This document shows positions 8,523 through 16,735 of a stretch of DNA of 59,169 nucleotides, piece by piece. The notes under the pieces are model-generated. The model was given only the letters and a program-made list of their open reading frames with translations, was not told the DNA's origin and ran no database searches. The first letter of the stretch is position 1. Each line of letters begins with the position of its first letter. The stretch comes from Methylobacterium sp. E-045 (GTDB lineage Bacteria; Pseudomonadota; Alphaproteobacteria; Rhizobiales; Beijerinckiaceae): contig NZ_JAKSYE010000025.1 in NCBI RefSeq assembly GCF_022829685.1, positions 1 to 59,169 on the forward strand, in the 5' to 3' direction. A program made the position numbers and the translations under genes.

Positions 8523-8942
8523 ATGGACATCTCAATCGGTGAGTTATCCCGCCGGACCGGCGTGAAGGTGCCAACCATCCGCTACTACGAGCAGGTCGAA
8601 CTGATGCCTGCGCCTCCTCGAACTGCGGGCTCGCAGCGTCGCTACGGCGAGGCCGAGGTGAGACGGCTCTCGTTCATCAAGCATTCGCGCGACTTGGGCT
8701 TTGATGTCGATGCCATCCGCGAACTGTTGGAGATGAGCTCGCATCCGGAGCGCCCTTGCGCCGAGGTCGATCTGATCGCCCGTCGTCATCTGGTCGAGGT
8801 GGAGCGCCGGATTGATCAACTCACGGCGCTGCGGGGCGAGTTGAACCGGATGCTCGCCGATTGCGGCCAGGGTCATGTCGGCGAGTGCCGCGTAATCGAA
8901 ACGCTTTCGAATCACGCTCGATGCGCAAACGAACACCACTGA
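8523..8942 (+). CDS. MerR-family metal-responsive regulator
   Basis: About 139 residues. The MerR winged HTH is at the N-terminus (ISIGELSRRTGVKVPTIRYY, EQVELMPAPPRT, SQRRYGEAEVRRL), followed by a long dimerisation helix (EVDLIARRHLVEVERRIDQL). The metal-binding end has Cys residues in HPERPCAEVD, LADCGQGHVGEC and the tail ARCANEHH, a pattern close to CadR/ZntR/PbrR-type sensors. I chose ATG 8523, whose downstream sequence matches the family start; the open frame extends to 8310 inside the divergent exporter gene. It most likely activates the exporter through the 19-bp dyad. Confidence 0.9.
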   Translation: MDISIGELSRRTGVKVPTIRYYEQVELMPAPPRTAGSQRRYGEAEVRRLSFIKHSRDLGFDVDAIRELLEMSSHPERPCAEVDLIARRHLVEVERRIDQLTALRGELNRMLADCGQGHVGECRVIETLSNHARCANEHH

Positions 8943-9451
8943 CCCATTCGCGCCGAGGGTGGCTTGCGGATTGGCATCATAGGCGGCGCGGACCTTTTTT
9001 CTATTAGTAGAGCGATGGCTTTAATATTAAAGTGCAATAGTCCGGCTTATGCAGTATGCAATAAATCTATTTTGATGGATTTGTCATAAATTTGATAATA
9101 AGGGTAGTTGTTTGTGCATAGTTATATCAGAAATTTGGCTGCCCCGTAATGCCGAAAATTACAATTCAGCGATTGTTGTCAAGCTTAAATATATAGACTT
9201 ACCATTTTATATCTACATTCTGCGAGTCATTGAAGGCGCGTCCGCTTTGCAGATGCCCTGGCCGAAAGCAGAAAGGCAAGAATTCACCCAACCAAGCCGT
9301 TCGGTATAGCCTCTTCGCGCCATTAATTGCCGTTAAATAGAGCCTCGTCAAATTTTGGCTTCTAGGCATCGCTTGCTACAGCTGATGTGATTATACTAAA
9401 CTGAACGCAGCCAAAAACACCGAGTAAGCTATTGATCCGCTAGCTACTTGG
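8943..9451. other. AT-rich gene-poor stretch
   Basis: From about 8990 to 9240 the base composition drops sharply below the surroundings. A 65-codon plus-strand frame (9112-9309) exists but lacks a ribosome site and looks non-coding. No repeat, tRNA or terminator was recognised. The composition suggests recently acquired DNA. Confidence 0.45.
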
Positions 9452-9745
9452 CTACAGCACGAGCCGGTAATCGAAGGCGAGGAGGTCCTCGCTCGCGCCG
9501 ATCCAGCGCGCGTCGTCCGCTCGGGGCTCGACGAGGTACAGGCCGTCCCCCAGATCGTCCGGCCGGCGCACCAGATACCGGTACGCCCTGCGCCACGTGA
9601 CCCGTCGGACGCGCTCGCCTTGCCTGAGCCAGACGAGCGCCTGTTCGAAGTCGTGTCCGCTTTCCCGGACAGGCCGGAGGACGACGAGAGGGCCGGTGCC
9701 GACGTCGGCAAGCCCGATGCTTCTGTCCGCATATCCGGTCAGCAT
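9452..9745 (-). CDS. DUF2829 / Tad2-like small protein
   Basis: 97 residues. The C-terminal two thirds match the DUF2829 pattern I know: FEQALVWLRQGERVRRVTW (family FxxALxxLxxGxxVxRxxW), then a short beta-rich stretch with GLYLVEPR, then RWIGASEDLLAFDYRLVL (family WxxSxxDxLAxDYxVV). DUF2829 occurs in phages and mobile DNA; one phage branch, Tad2, sequesters the signal molecule of Thoeris defence. The extra N-terminal 35 residues (MLTGYADRSIGLADV) are unusual. Whether this copy inhibits defence cannot be told. It sits in an accessory stretch beside an AT-rich island. Assignment is by pattern memory only. Confidence 0.5.
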   Translation of the reverse strand: MLTGYADRSIGLADVGTGPLVVLRPVRESGHDFEQALVWLRQGERVRRVTWRRAYRYLVRRPDDLGDGLYLVEPRADDARWIGASEDLLAFDYRLVL

Positions 9746-9784
9746 GTGGTCCTACCGCTCATCGATCATCAGTGCGGCCCTGGC

Positions 9785-10021
9785 CTACGGGGTCGAGGGC
9801 CTCACGAAGCGGAGCGCGATGGACCACGGCCGCGGGCTCTGGGAGGCCAACATCTCCAGTGTGGGTGTCCGGTACTCCGAGGCATTCAGGCAGCGCTTGA
9901 GGCGGTCGCACCGTTCGATCCTGTCCTGCGCCGGACCGGGCGACATCATGATAGCGGTGCCGAGGAGATGCAGTTTGAGACCGCCTTTGCGGACGCACAC
10001 GACGAGGTCGCCCGCCGCCAC
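9785..10021 (-). CDS. Possible small hypothetical protein
   Basis: A 78-codon minus-strand frame (start MAAGDLVVCVRKGG, end SIALRFVRPSTP) lies just upstream of the DUF2829 gene and is transcribed in the same direction. Its 5' end overlaps a plus-strand frame (9969-10225) by about 50 bp, so at least one of the two starts is wrong or one frame is not real. No domain is recognised. Confidence 0.3.
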   Translation of the reverse strand: MAAGDLVVCVRKGGLKLHLLGTAIMMSPGPAQDRIERCDRLKRCLNASEYRTPTLEMLASQSPRPWSIALRFVRPSTP

Positions 10022-10225
10022 GGGGTGCCCCTCGCCCGGCGCGCGCTAACCACGGACGAGGCCGAGGCGGAGGTCCTGGCGGAGCCGGTGCGGGCAACCT
10101 GGTTCCTGCGTCTGTTCCACCGGCGCTGGTGGTTCCGGGGCGACGAGTACCGTTCCGAGGCAGGGGCGGTCTGTGCCCGACAAGAGGCCGCCCCGAGACG
10201 CCCGGACCGCAGTGATGGTAGCTAA
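9969..10225 (+). CDS. Small hypothetical protein
   Basis: 85 codons from ATG 9969 (MQFETAFADAHDEVARRHGV) to TAG after RRPDRSDGS. It begins with an amphipathic helix and has an aromatic-basic middle (RLFHRRWWFRGDEYRSEAG). Codon use fits the host. A longer frame opens at 9620, but that part lies opposite the DUF2829 gene and is probably shadow. Function unknown. Confidence 0.4.
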
Positions 10226-10312
10226 CCCCGATTTATGCCAACATTCTGAAGTTGTTGATATTCGTTCCTGTTAGCGACAGTCATCAGCACGAAGCGCTCC
10301 TCGTGGTGAGAA

Positions 10313-10350
10313 CAAAAAGCCAGGCCGCCGTCAGGGCGCGCCGGGCTTTT
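10313..10350 (+). terminator. Possible intrinsic terminator
   Basis: An inverted repeat, AAAAGCC...GGGCTTTT, with a GC-rich interior ends in a short T run on the plus strand, and in the mirror-image direction on the minus strand. It could end transcription of the small gene 9969-10225. Confidence 0.4.
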
Positions 10351-10442
10351 CAACGATGAAGCGGTGATTCGGGCTTTGGACTATTTCGGCTACGAGCAGT
10401 GGCGAAAGCCAGATGCGGAAAATCTTGCCGTGGCATCCCAAC

Positions 10443-10475
10443 AAAAAGCCCGGCGCGGAGTGATCCGGCCGGGCT
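10443..10475 (-). terminator. Intrinsic terminator of the RTX gene
   Basis: Read on the minus strand, AGCCCGGC pairs with GCCGGGCT around a 13-base loop and is followed by TTTTG. It starts 8 bp after the RTX gene stop at 10484. Confidence 0.8.
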
Positions 10476-10483
10476 CAGAAGGG

Positions 10484-12391
10484 TCAAGCGCCAAATGTGA
10501 AAAGATCGTTGATGTGAGCGCGAACGTCGACCACGGTCACATCGTGAAGAATAATCTTGTTGGTTCCTTCCACGCCAGCGAACGTGACGATGGTGTCCTG
10601 GCCGCCGTGGAACGACGTGAGCTGGATATCGGTGGCATCGACACCGGCAATGTCGATGGCGATGTGATCGGAGGCAGCGTTCAACCCGTAGACGTTGTCG
10701 CGACCGAAACCGACCTGAAAGTGGAAGGTATCGGCGCCCGAACCAGCGAACAACTTGTCATCCCCAGTCCCGCCATCGATCGTATCATTACCCTTGCCAG
10801 CGAGGATACGATCAGCGCCGGACGTACCAATAATTTCGACGACGTGGCCAGTCGTAGACGTTGATACAATCCTTTCTCCAACATCGACGGCCGACATATC
10901 TACTTTTGTGTTATCTCTAACGTAAACTGCTTCAATGCCTTGAAATGCTGACTCCGCAAGAAGAATAGTTCCGCCTCCTTGAACAAACAAGAAATCAGTT
11001 CCCGAACCGCCGTCGATCGTCGCCGGTGTGTCGGTAACGATAAGGCGGTCGTTTCCGGCCATCCCATACAAAGCATCATTACCGCCATTGCCATTGAGCG
11101 TGTTAGCCGAAGCGTCACCAGTCAAGCTATCAGCATGCACGCTGCCGATCAGCTTCTGTATGTTAGCCAAGCTATCCCCCGCAGCATCTCCGCCAGTATT
11201 AACATTCGTGGTCAGGTTGACATTCACACCTGCAAAAGACTGCTGATAGCTTGCAGTGTTGATACCCGTGCTGCCATCGATGGTATCAGCACCTGCGCCC
11301 CCTTTAAACAAATCATTGAATATTGTCCCTTGCAGTATCTCTCCGCGATCGGATCCCATAATCAGATAATTATGCCCCGGATCCAACCGGAATATAGTGG
11401 TTCCCTCAACTGATGTTTCATTCCAGTACCAGGCGTGATGAATCCCAATGTAGGAACTCGTGCTGGTCTGAAGGTCATTGTCATAAACGGGCAATGATCC
11501 ATCGGCCAATGGATCACCGAGTATAGTAGTGGTATGGTGGCCAGATCCATCTTTCCATACCATCCTTACAATATCGCCCGGCTTAGTCAGCGTGGACCAG
11601 TCTTGGACACCATTTGGGCCGTCGCCCCGGTAAACGACGCGCCAGAAGCCGCCGGAGACATTCTGGCTTGGTATATCCGAGTAATTATCGTACGGCATAG
11701 CTGCGCCTGCGGCCGCAGCAACGTCGTCTGCTATCCAGTTGCAATTATTTTCGTTCAACCAAATTGGATATTCATTATTGAATTGGTAAGCAGATGTGAC
11801 GATATCGATGGGATCAACATTCCCTGAGTCAAACTGCGCGCCCATGACTTTGAACTGCGTAGTCCATATATTATAGGTTCTGTATAGCTGGGTATTATCT
11901 TGGCCAACCTCTGAAACTGGCACACTGAAGGCCACAGTGTTCATCATGCTATTGCCGACTACCAATTCGACGTCGCCGATGTTTGAGGCATCGATTGTTA
12001 CGGGCGACGTTATCTTCTGGCCATTTACGAGCCAATATGAGTCTTGAGCGGCATTATTGTACCCCCAATAAGAAGTCTCGGTTTCTCCAGGAGCGCCCTT
12101 TGGTTGGTTGTCGTGCAAATTTTCCAGTGTATACGTTTCGAATCCTTGCGGACTATTCGTACCAAATGAGTTTTCGAGTAAAGTAGAGAGTTCTATTTTT
12201 TCGCCAACATACCCGAGGGCCGACAGTGGCAGGGAATCGAGCTGGTATATATTTTGCACGGTTCCTAATGCGTTGCTTATAGACGATTGATGTGTGGCAT
12301 CTGTATTGCTAACGCTTGCTGAAGTTGTCGCATCGGGCTCGCCCCCCTTGTCTGAGGTTCCATCGAGCAAGTTGTAACGATTTGCGCTCAT
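10484..12391 (-). CDS. Secreted RTX protein with a putative cysteine-peptidase-like domain
   Basis: 635 residues, no Sec signal. The C-terminal half has calcium-binding RTX nonapeptides (GGAGADTIDGS, GNGGNDALYGMAGNDRL, GKGNDTIDGGTGDDKLFAGS) and an end typical of type I secretion substrates. The N-terminal half (residues about 205-345) looks like an NlpC/P60- or CHAP-like fold: Cys217 in ENNCNWIADDVAAA begins a helix, the segment GDIVRMVWKDGSGHHTTTI places His285/286 on a strand, and VYDNDLQ could supply the third residue. If so, the protein is exported and cleaves peptide or amide bonds outside the cell. No type I transporter genes are in the window. Composition is less GC-rich than the neighbours, and an intrinsic terminator follows. 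The RTX call is firm; the peptidase call is by pattern only. Confidence 0.8.
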   Translation of the reverse strand: MSANRYNLLDGTSDKGGEPDATTSASVSNTDATHQSSISNALGTVQNIYQLDSLPLSALGYVGEKIELSTLLENSFGTNSPQGFETYTLENLHDNQPKGAPGETETSYWGYNNAAQDSYWLVNGQKITSPVTIDASNIGDVELVVGNSMMNTVAFSVPVSEVGQDNTQLYRTYNIWTTQFKVMGAQFDSGNVDPIDIVTSAYQFNNEYPIWLNENNCNWIADDVAAAAGAAMPYDNYSDIPSQNVSGGFWRVVYRGDGPNGVQDWSTLTKPGDIVRMVWKDGSGHHTTTILGDPLADGSLPVYDNDLQTSTSSYIGIHHAWYWNETSVEGTTIFRLDPGHNYLIMGSDRGEILQGTIFNDLFKGGAGADTIDGSTGINTASYQQSFAGVNVNLTTNVNTGGDAAGDSLANIQKLIGSVHADSLTGDASANTLNGNGGNDALYGMAGNDRLIVTDTPATIDGGSGTDFLFVQGGGTILLAESAFQGIEAVYVRDNTKVDMSAVDVGERIVSTSTTGHVVEIIGTSGADRILAGKGNDTIDGGTGDDKLFAGSGADTFHFQVGFGRDNVYGLNAASDHIAIDIAGVDATDIQLTSFHGGQDTIVTFAGVEGTNKIILHDVTVVDVRAHINDLFTFGA

Positions 12392-12538
12392 TTCAATTTA
12401 ACCTCAAATCATAAATTTTGACCTGGGCGAGGGAGAAGCCCGCGCTTAGCGTTCAAACCTACTTCGAATTTGTGAATATAATGTGGATTCTGCTGTTGGC
12501 TTCAAATTTCCGAGCTCTCATGCTGCCTAGCGAAGTCG

Positions 12539-13525
12539 TTAGGCCAACAGATTTTTCGTCCGAAGCCAGTCGAGCACGATCGCAGCGACCGCGTCACTGT
12601 TGCGGTCGCACATAAGAGCGTGGCTATTGCCCGTGATGCCTTGTGCCGGCAGATTGATCCAGGTTACATCGCAACCCGCGGCATTCAGAGCATCACGCCA
12701 GCGTTCGACGGCCGGACGTGCATGCACCCAAAAGCTATGCTGATCGAGGTAGTCGCCCCAGATGAAGAGGTGGGGCACTCCCTTTAGGCGACCGGGATCC
12801 TGTCGTGTCGGATCTGGTGCACCGGAAGGTTCCAGGGAGATCACCGCGCGGACGCGATCAGGAGCCGTGAGCGCGGCCGTTAGCCCGAAGTTGCCACCCT
12901 GACTATGTGTAAGAACGATGGCGCCTGTCTCGATCCGCTGGATCAGCGTGTCGTAGGCCGTCTGTGTCAGAGCATCATTGCAGCCCCAGCGCGGGACGCT
13001 CTGGCTGAGGAACGTCTCGAAGCACTCTGCCGGGAAATTCAGGCCCGGATGCGAGCGCCTTTGGGCAGGGTCCGCGTGCCAGGATCCCACCGGACCAAAC
13101 CGGAAGGTCTCCTCCCATGCCTCTTTAGCGGTGCGAAAGTAGGGTGCCTCTGGATAGGCCTGTGGGAATGGTGCCCAGGAAGCGCGTCCTCGCTCAACCG
13201 CATCCGAGACATAGGTATCGAAGCCAGCGCGTAGGAACGCCATTTGCCATCCTGATCGGCCGTCGGGCGTGGTTTCCCAGTTCACCCCAGTCATTCCACC
13301 GCCGTGCCACATCAGGATCGGTGCGTCTGCACGAGGTTCAGCCAGACGCACGTACTGGACGTACAGTTGACCCACGATGATCTCACCGTTCGGATCAATG
13401 GGGTGGACAGGGCCACCGGTTGTGCTGACACGCTCCCGGAGTGGTAAGCCATCGAGACGAGTAAGGTGTCCACCAACGTGAAAGCTGCCGATTTCGCGCA
13501 CCACAATATGATTGTGCTTAGTCAT
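12539..13525 (-). CDS. Alpha/beta-hydrolase fold esterase
   Basis: 328 residues. The nucleophile elbow is THSQGG and the oxyanion region is ILMWHGGGMTGVNWE. A likely catalytic His lies in GNSHALMCDRNSD near the C-terminus, and GDYLDQHSFW may hold the acid residue. There is no signal peptide, so it is probably cytoplasmic. The opening residues HIVVREIGSFHVGG resemble a group of uncharacterised bacterial esterases. Substrate unknown. It stands alone between the RTX gene and a gene-poor region. Confidence 0.85.
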   Translation of the reverse strand: MTKHNHIVVREIGSFHVGGHLTRLDGLPLRERVSTTGGPVHPIDPNGEIIVGQLYVQYVRLAEPRADAPILMWHGGGMTGVNWETTPDGRSGWQMAFLRAGFDTYVSDAVERGRASWAPFPQAYPEAPYFRTAKEAWEETFRFGPVGSWHADPAQRRSHPGLNFPAECFETFLSQSVPRWGCNDALTQTAYDTLIQRIETGAIVLTHSQGGNFGLTAALTAPDRVRAVISLEPSGAPDPTRQDPGRLKGVPHLFIWGDYLDQHSFWVHARPAVERWRDALNAAGCDVTWINLPAQGITGNSHALMCDRNSDAVAAIVLDWLRTKNLLA

Positions 13526-14099
13526 CGCTACCTTCCCAACAGTGGTTCACAATCGGGTTATGCACGCTCGGTCCCCAGCTCTGACATTAGTGGGCGAGCC
13601 ATAATCCACATAGGCCAACCCCGTGCTCAACCTGCTTTCCTTCGTCGTCCCAGTGCTCGACGCACTGGTCCTGGACCTCTGTGAGATGAGCGCGCAGTTC
13701 GGCGTTCTCGGTCGCTGAGGCAAGCAGGATAAGGGGATCGGAAACGGCGCGCCTCCCAGGGATCGAGCAGGCCGTGGGCGTCGCCGATGAGTGTCAGCGT
13801 TGACTTAATCGCGTTGCCCGGCAGGCATGCCAGGATCGACCTGCTTGATCACTCCGAGTCGTGAGCCGGCATCAGGAGAGATCACCGAGGTGCTCTCCAT
13901 CCGGCCGCCCTTGCCTTCTCCTCACTGCAGAACGTGCAAACGCAGTACCCAGTGACGTGAGGATGACGAAGGCGCGAAGGTGAATTAATTTTATCAATAC
14001 CGGCTATCGATTTGATCTGTTTGAATGATGGTGCACCGCAGCGCATATCCCTCTCATCAGACGGGGCGCAGGCCCCGACACACCAGAGGGGTCAGTACC
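13526..14099. other. Gene-poor region with a possible gene remnant
   Basis: At about 13590-13720 the minus strand reads a coding-like stretch without a start (ENAELRAHLTEVQDQCVEHW, DDEGKQVEHGVG), possibly the end of a decayed small protein. The rest shows nothing recognisable. The promoter of the small secreted gene at 14100 must lie at its right end. Confidence 0.35.
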
Positions 14100-14324
14100 A
14101 TGACCGTCCGTAAAATCGTTCTTGTCGCTCTCGCCGCCGCCACCCTGACCGGTACGGCCATGGCTGAGGATCGTATCAACATCACGCCGACGCTCTACCG
14201 TGAACAGGCTCGCGCCACGGCATCGGTTCGTCCGGCTTCCGAGCTGACGACCACGCCGTCCCTGACCCCGCGTGCCCCCGCGACCCGGCGCCTCGTCGCC
14301 GACGCAGAAGCCTCGGCTCGTTGA
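14100..14324 (+). CDS. Small secreted protein of unknown function
   Basis: 74 residues with a clear Sec signal peptide (MTVRKIVLVALAAATLTGTA, cut after AMA) and a mature part of about 50 residues (EDRINITPTLYREQARATAS) rich in Thr, Ala and Arg without Cys. The start at ATG 14100 is supported by GAGGGG about 9 bp upstream. It is probably periplasmic. No family recognised. Confidence 0.65.
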   Translation: MTVRKIVLVALAAATLTGTAMAEDRINITPTLYREQARATASVRPASELTTTPSLTPRAPATRRLVADAEASAR

Positions 14325-14377
14325 GACGGCTTCCCGGCCGGCTTGGTCCCAGCACAAGGTCGGCTAGGATGTGATGC

Positions 14378-15031
14378 TCATTCTGCCGGATCGCGCCGTG
14401 CGCCCGTCGCCACCACCTTCATCATGGCGTCGGGCAGCGGGCGCTGTAGCTTAAGGGCGATCTCGGTCGGCGCCTCAAGCCACGTCCGCCACTCCTCCGG
14501 CGTCGTCAGCAGGACCGGCATAGCCTTCGGGTGGACTGGGCCGACGACCCCATTCGCGTCACAGGTGAGGAACGAGAACAGCCGGTGCTCGGCCTCCTCC
14601 CTATCGGGGTTCTCGGCCTTGGTACCGCGCACGCCGGTCCAGGGCCGCCAGATGCCGGCGAAGGCGAACAGCGGCCGATCGTCATCGAGGGCGAACCACG
14701 TGGGTGTCTTCCTGGGCTTGGTGTCAGCGTACTCACTGAAGGAAGAGACCGGGACGAGGCAGCGGTATTCCGGCTTGAGCCAAGGCCGCCAGTGCGGGCT
14801 CTTTACATTCCGGACGTTCGTGACCGGGTGCTCCCCGTACTGCTTGGGACCGGGAATGCCCCATCGGAACATCTCAAGGACCCGCCTACCGTCATCGATT
14901 CGCACGATGGGCGCCATCTGGTCGGGGAAGATGCCGGGCATCCTCGGGAGGTTTCCGGCGCGATCCTCCGCAACGCCGAATGCCTCACGGATTTCCGCTT
15001 GCGACGTAACCAAGCTGTAGAGGTTGCACAT
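14378..15031 (-). CDS. yedK: SRAP protein (YedK/HMCES family), abasic-site crosslinker
   Basis: 217 residues. The start must be ATG 15031 because the catalytic residue is Cys2, exposed after Met removal (MCNLYSLVTS); a GTG six bases upstream would spoil this. Family motifs: FRWGIPGP, NVRNVKSPHWRPWL (DNA contact), RCLVPVSSFSEYAD (active-site Glu) and GPVHPKAMPVLL (active-site His before the MP motif). YedK forms a thiazolidine crosslink to abasic sites in single-stranded DNA and protects them. In many bacteria the family belongs to the DNA-damage response; I saw no LexA site in the short upstream region. Length is normal. Confidence 0.92.
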   Translation of the reverse strand: MCNLYSLVTSQAEIREAFGVAEDRAGNLPRMPGIFPDQMAPIVRIDDGRRVLEMFRWGIPGPKQYGEHPVTNVRNVKSPHWRPWLKPEYRCLVPVSSFSEYADTKPRKTPTWFALDDDRPLFAFAGIWRPWTGVRGTKAENPDREEAEHRLFSFLTCDANGVVGPVHPKAMPVLLTTPEEWRTWLEAPTEIALKLQRPLPDAMMKVVATGARRDPAE

Positions 15032-15264
15032 CCTCACGTCCTTTGGGAGCAGTCAGTTGCTCTCTCGCACCTGGACTTTCACGCAGTCTGCGCGGACCGA
15101 AACACACCCAACTCATTTGCTCGACGGCAGCACGGAGTTCGATGGCATAGTCCGGAGGACAGGATCCGCCATCCCCAGCCTCAATGCCGCGCCTGCCCCG
15201 CAGGTTCTGGCGCGGCTGATCCTCACCCCCTATCCCGACCGGCCCATCACAGCCACCGGGCCTC

Positions 15265-15645
15265 TTGTCAGCATCACCAGCCTTCAAGATCGAGCCCGGC
15301 AGCCCGCAAGCATGGCGTGAGGCCTTCCTCGACATGAAGCCGAGCGTGGTCCCGTGCCCTGGACTCACGCCCGCCGGATGGCAGGCCGTTCACGCCGCGT
15401 CGCTCGATTTCCTCGACAAGCATGCTGACGAGGCTGGCCGGCTCGGCCGGACGACGCTGCAGCTCTTCGGCGTGCACCCTTCCCTCGGCGTGATCCGCTC
15501 CGACTTCTGCGGGGCCATGGTCCTGAGCGGCGATCTGGTGTCGAGGGTCGAGGCGGATTTCATCCGGTTCGAGGGGACGCGGTACTTTCGGGATGTGCCG
15601 GGCCGGCCGAAGGGCACCGTACCAATCTGGGCAGTGAAGAGGTAG
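15265..15645 (+). CDS. Conserved-looking hypothetical protein
   Basis: 126 residues if started at TTG 15265 (MSASPAFKIEPGSPQAWREA). An internal ATG at 15333 (MKPSVVPCPGLTPAGWQAVH) is an alternative. Further segments are GRTTLQLFGVHPSLGVIRSD and DFCGAMVLSGDLVSRVEADF; the protein ends in VPIWAVKR. It is soluble and without repeats. The mixed hydrophobic/charged pattern and host-like codon use suggest a real small protein. Function not recognised. Confidence 0.6.
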   Translation: MSASPAFKIEPGSPQAWREAFLDMKPSVVPCPGLTPAGWQAVHAASLDFLDKHADEAGRLGRTTLQLFGVHPSLGVIRSDFCGAMVLSGDLVSRVEADFIRFEGTRYFRDVPGRPKGTVPIWAVKR

Positions 15646-15697
15646 GCGGTCCGAACGCCTGCCCTATGTCTTCGCGGTCGTCGCTAGGATTCCGATC

Positions 15698-15907
15698 ATG
15701 AGTACCGAACGCATCGAGGGCTACCGAGAGGCTTTGTCGAACGTCAAAAGCACGATCCAGCGCAGGCTAAGCGCGGATGGGGTGCCAGAGGAGGGGAGAC
15801 TCGAACTGTCAAACCTCCTGATCATGCTCGACGACATGCTGCAGCCCACCCGTAAGGTTCCTGAAGCTGGAAGCGATGCGCCGGAGCCGCTGAGTGGCAG
15901 CTTCTGA
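15698..15907 (+). CDS. Small hypothetical protein
   Basis: 69 residues, mostly helical (MSTERIEGYREALSNVKSTI, LSADGVPEEGRLELSNLLIM) with a Pro/Glu-rich tail ending in PEPLSGSF. It lies 52 bp after the preceding hypothetical gene on the same strand and may be cotranscribed. No domain recognised. Confidence 0.55.
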   Translation: MSTERIEGYREALSNVKSTIQRRLSADGVPEEGRLELSNLLIMLDDMLQPTRKVPEAGSDAPEPLSGSF

Positions 15908-16062
15908 GCACACCACGATCCGCTTTTCCCTCCGCATCACAGAGGTAGGCGAGGCCATCGCCGTGCTCGACGCGATTGGTACGACTCGGCCGCCGCTCTG
16001 ATACGCGCGATTTTCAATGCCCCGCAGTATGCCGTTCCAGCTCTCCTCTGAAAGGACCCACC

Positions 16063-16260
16063 GTGAACTTGTTCAAAGGGATCTCGGCCGGAATTGAAAA
16101 CTGGCTCGATCAGAGCATAGCTAGCGCCGAGAAAAAGGAAGCGGACATAGCCCGCCGCAGAGTCGAATATCTCGAAATGGTGCAGCAACATAGAGCGGCA
16201 AAAGGCGTGGCCATTGAACCGACTGCGCATCCCCGCAGGCCGGGTCACCCCGCCACCTGA
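16063..16260 (+). CDS. Small helical hypothetical protein
   Basis: 65 residues from GTG 16063, which has GAAAGGA about 8 bp upstream. The product is one long amphipathic helix (ISAGIENWLDQSIASAEKKE, ADIARRRVEYLEMVQQHRAA) followed by a basic-Pro tail. A peripheral membrane or coiled-coil role is possible. Function unknown. Confidence 0.55.
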   Translation: MNLFKGISAGIENWLDQSIASAEKKEADIARRRVEYLEMVQQHRAAKGVAIEPTAHPRRPGHPAT

Positions 16261-16585
16261 TGCGAGCGGAGTTCGGAGCGTCGGCCAACCACCTCTTCGC
16301 CTGCGCCAGAGCGGCGGTTATGATTGCGGCCGAGATGAAGGGAAGTTGAGGTTGGCTCACCGCAACCGTTGCCTGTTCCCAGTTCGGGATTGCGGATGCC
16401 GGACGCTCGACCTCGGCCTTAACTGATCCGGGCCCATTCTCTCGGTCGAGCCATGTTGCGTACCGGCTCAGCGTGAGATGGGCGATTCACCCCGCCGGCC
16501 CCGTGAGCAGATCGGGGACGGCGGGGCTGCGTGCTTTAACGGTTGAATACTTATTGCATCGTACCAGCTTGGGAAACATGCTGAA
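16261..16585. other. Intergenic stretch with one strong hairpin
   Basis: No coding-like frame is seen. The only structure is the GC-rich hairpin at 16490-16527, between a plus-strand gene on the left and a minus-strand gene on the right, where a bidirectional terminator would be expected. Confidence 0.4.
16490..16527. terminator. GC-rich hairpin between convergent genes
   Basis: CCCCGCC-GGCCCCG pairs with CGGGG-AC-GGCGGGG around a 9-base loop. There is no T tract, so it may be a weak terminator or a transcript-end stabiliser. Confidence 0.45.
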
Positions 16586-16735
16586 CTAGCTCGGCTGCTC
16601 CTCTGTCTTTTCGATCTCCGGATCGTCTTCCTCCGGGATCGAGGGCGGCTTGCGCTCAGGCGGTTGAGGCGTGGCTGGCTGATTGTCGATAGGCTGCAAA
16701 TCGGCGCCTGGCTGCGGTGTATCGGCTGCGGTCAC
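16586..16735 (-). CDS. Small Pro/Glu-rich hypothetical protein
   Basis: 49 residues from GTG 16735 (GATGAGGGAAC just upstream) to TAG. The sequence is hydrophilic, Pro-Gln-rich, then acidic (PATPQPPERKPPSIPEEDDP, EIEKTEEQPS). It is probably disordered. Such short acidic proteins are common in this group of organisms; function unknown. Confidence 0.5.
   Translation of the reverse strand: MTAADTPQPGADLQPIDNQPATPQPPERKPPSIPEEDDPEIEKTEEQPS

Noticed and set aside
9112..9309. 65-codon frame in the AT-rich island
   Set aside because: Start without a ribosome site, and composition typical of random AT-rich sequence.
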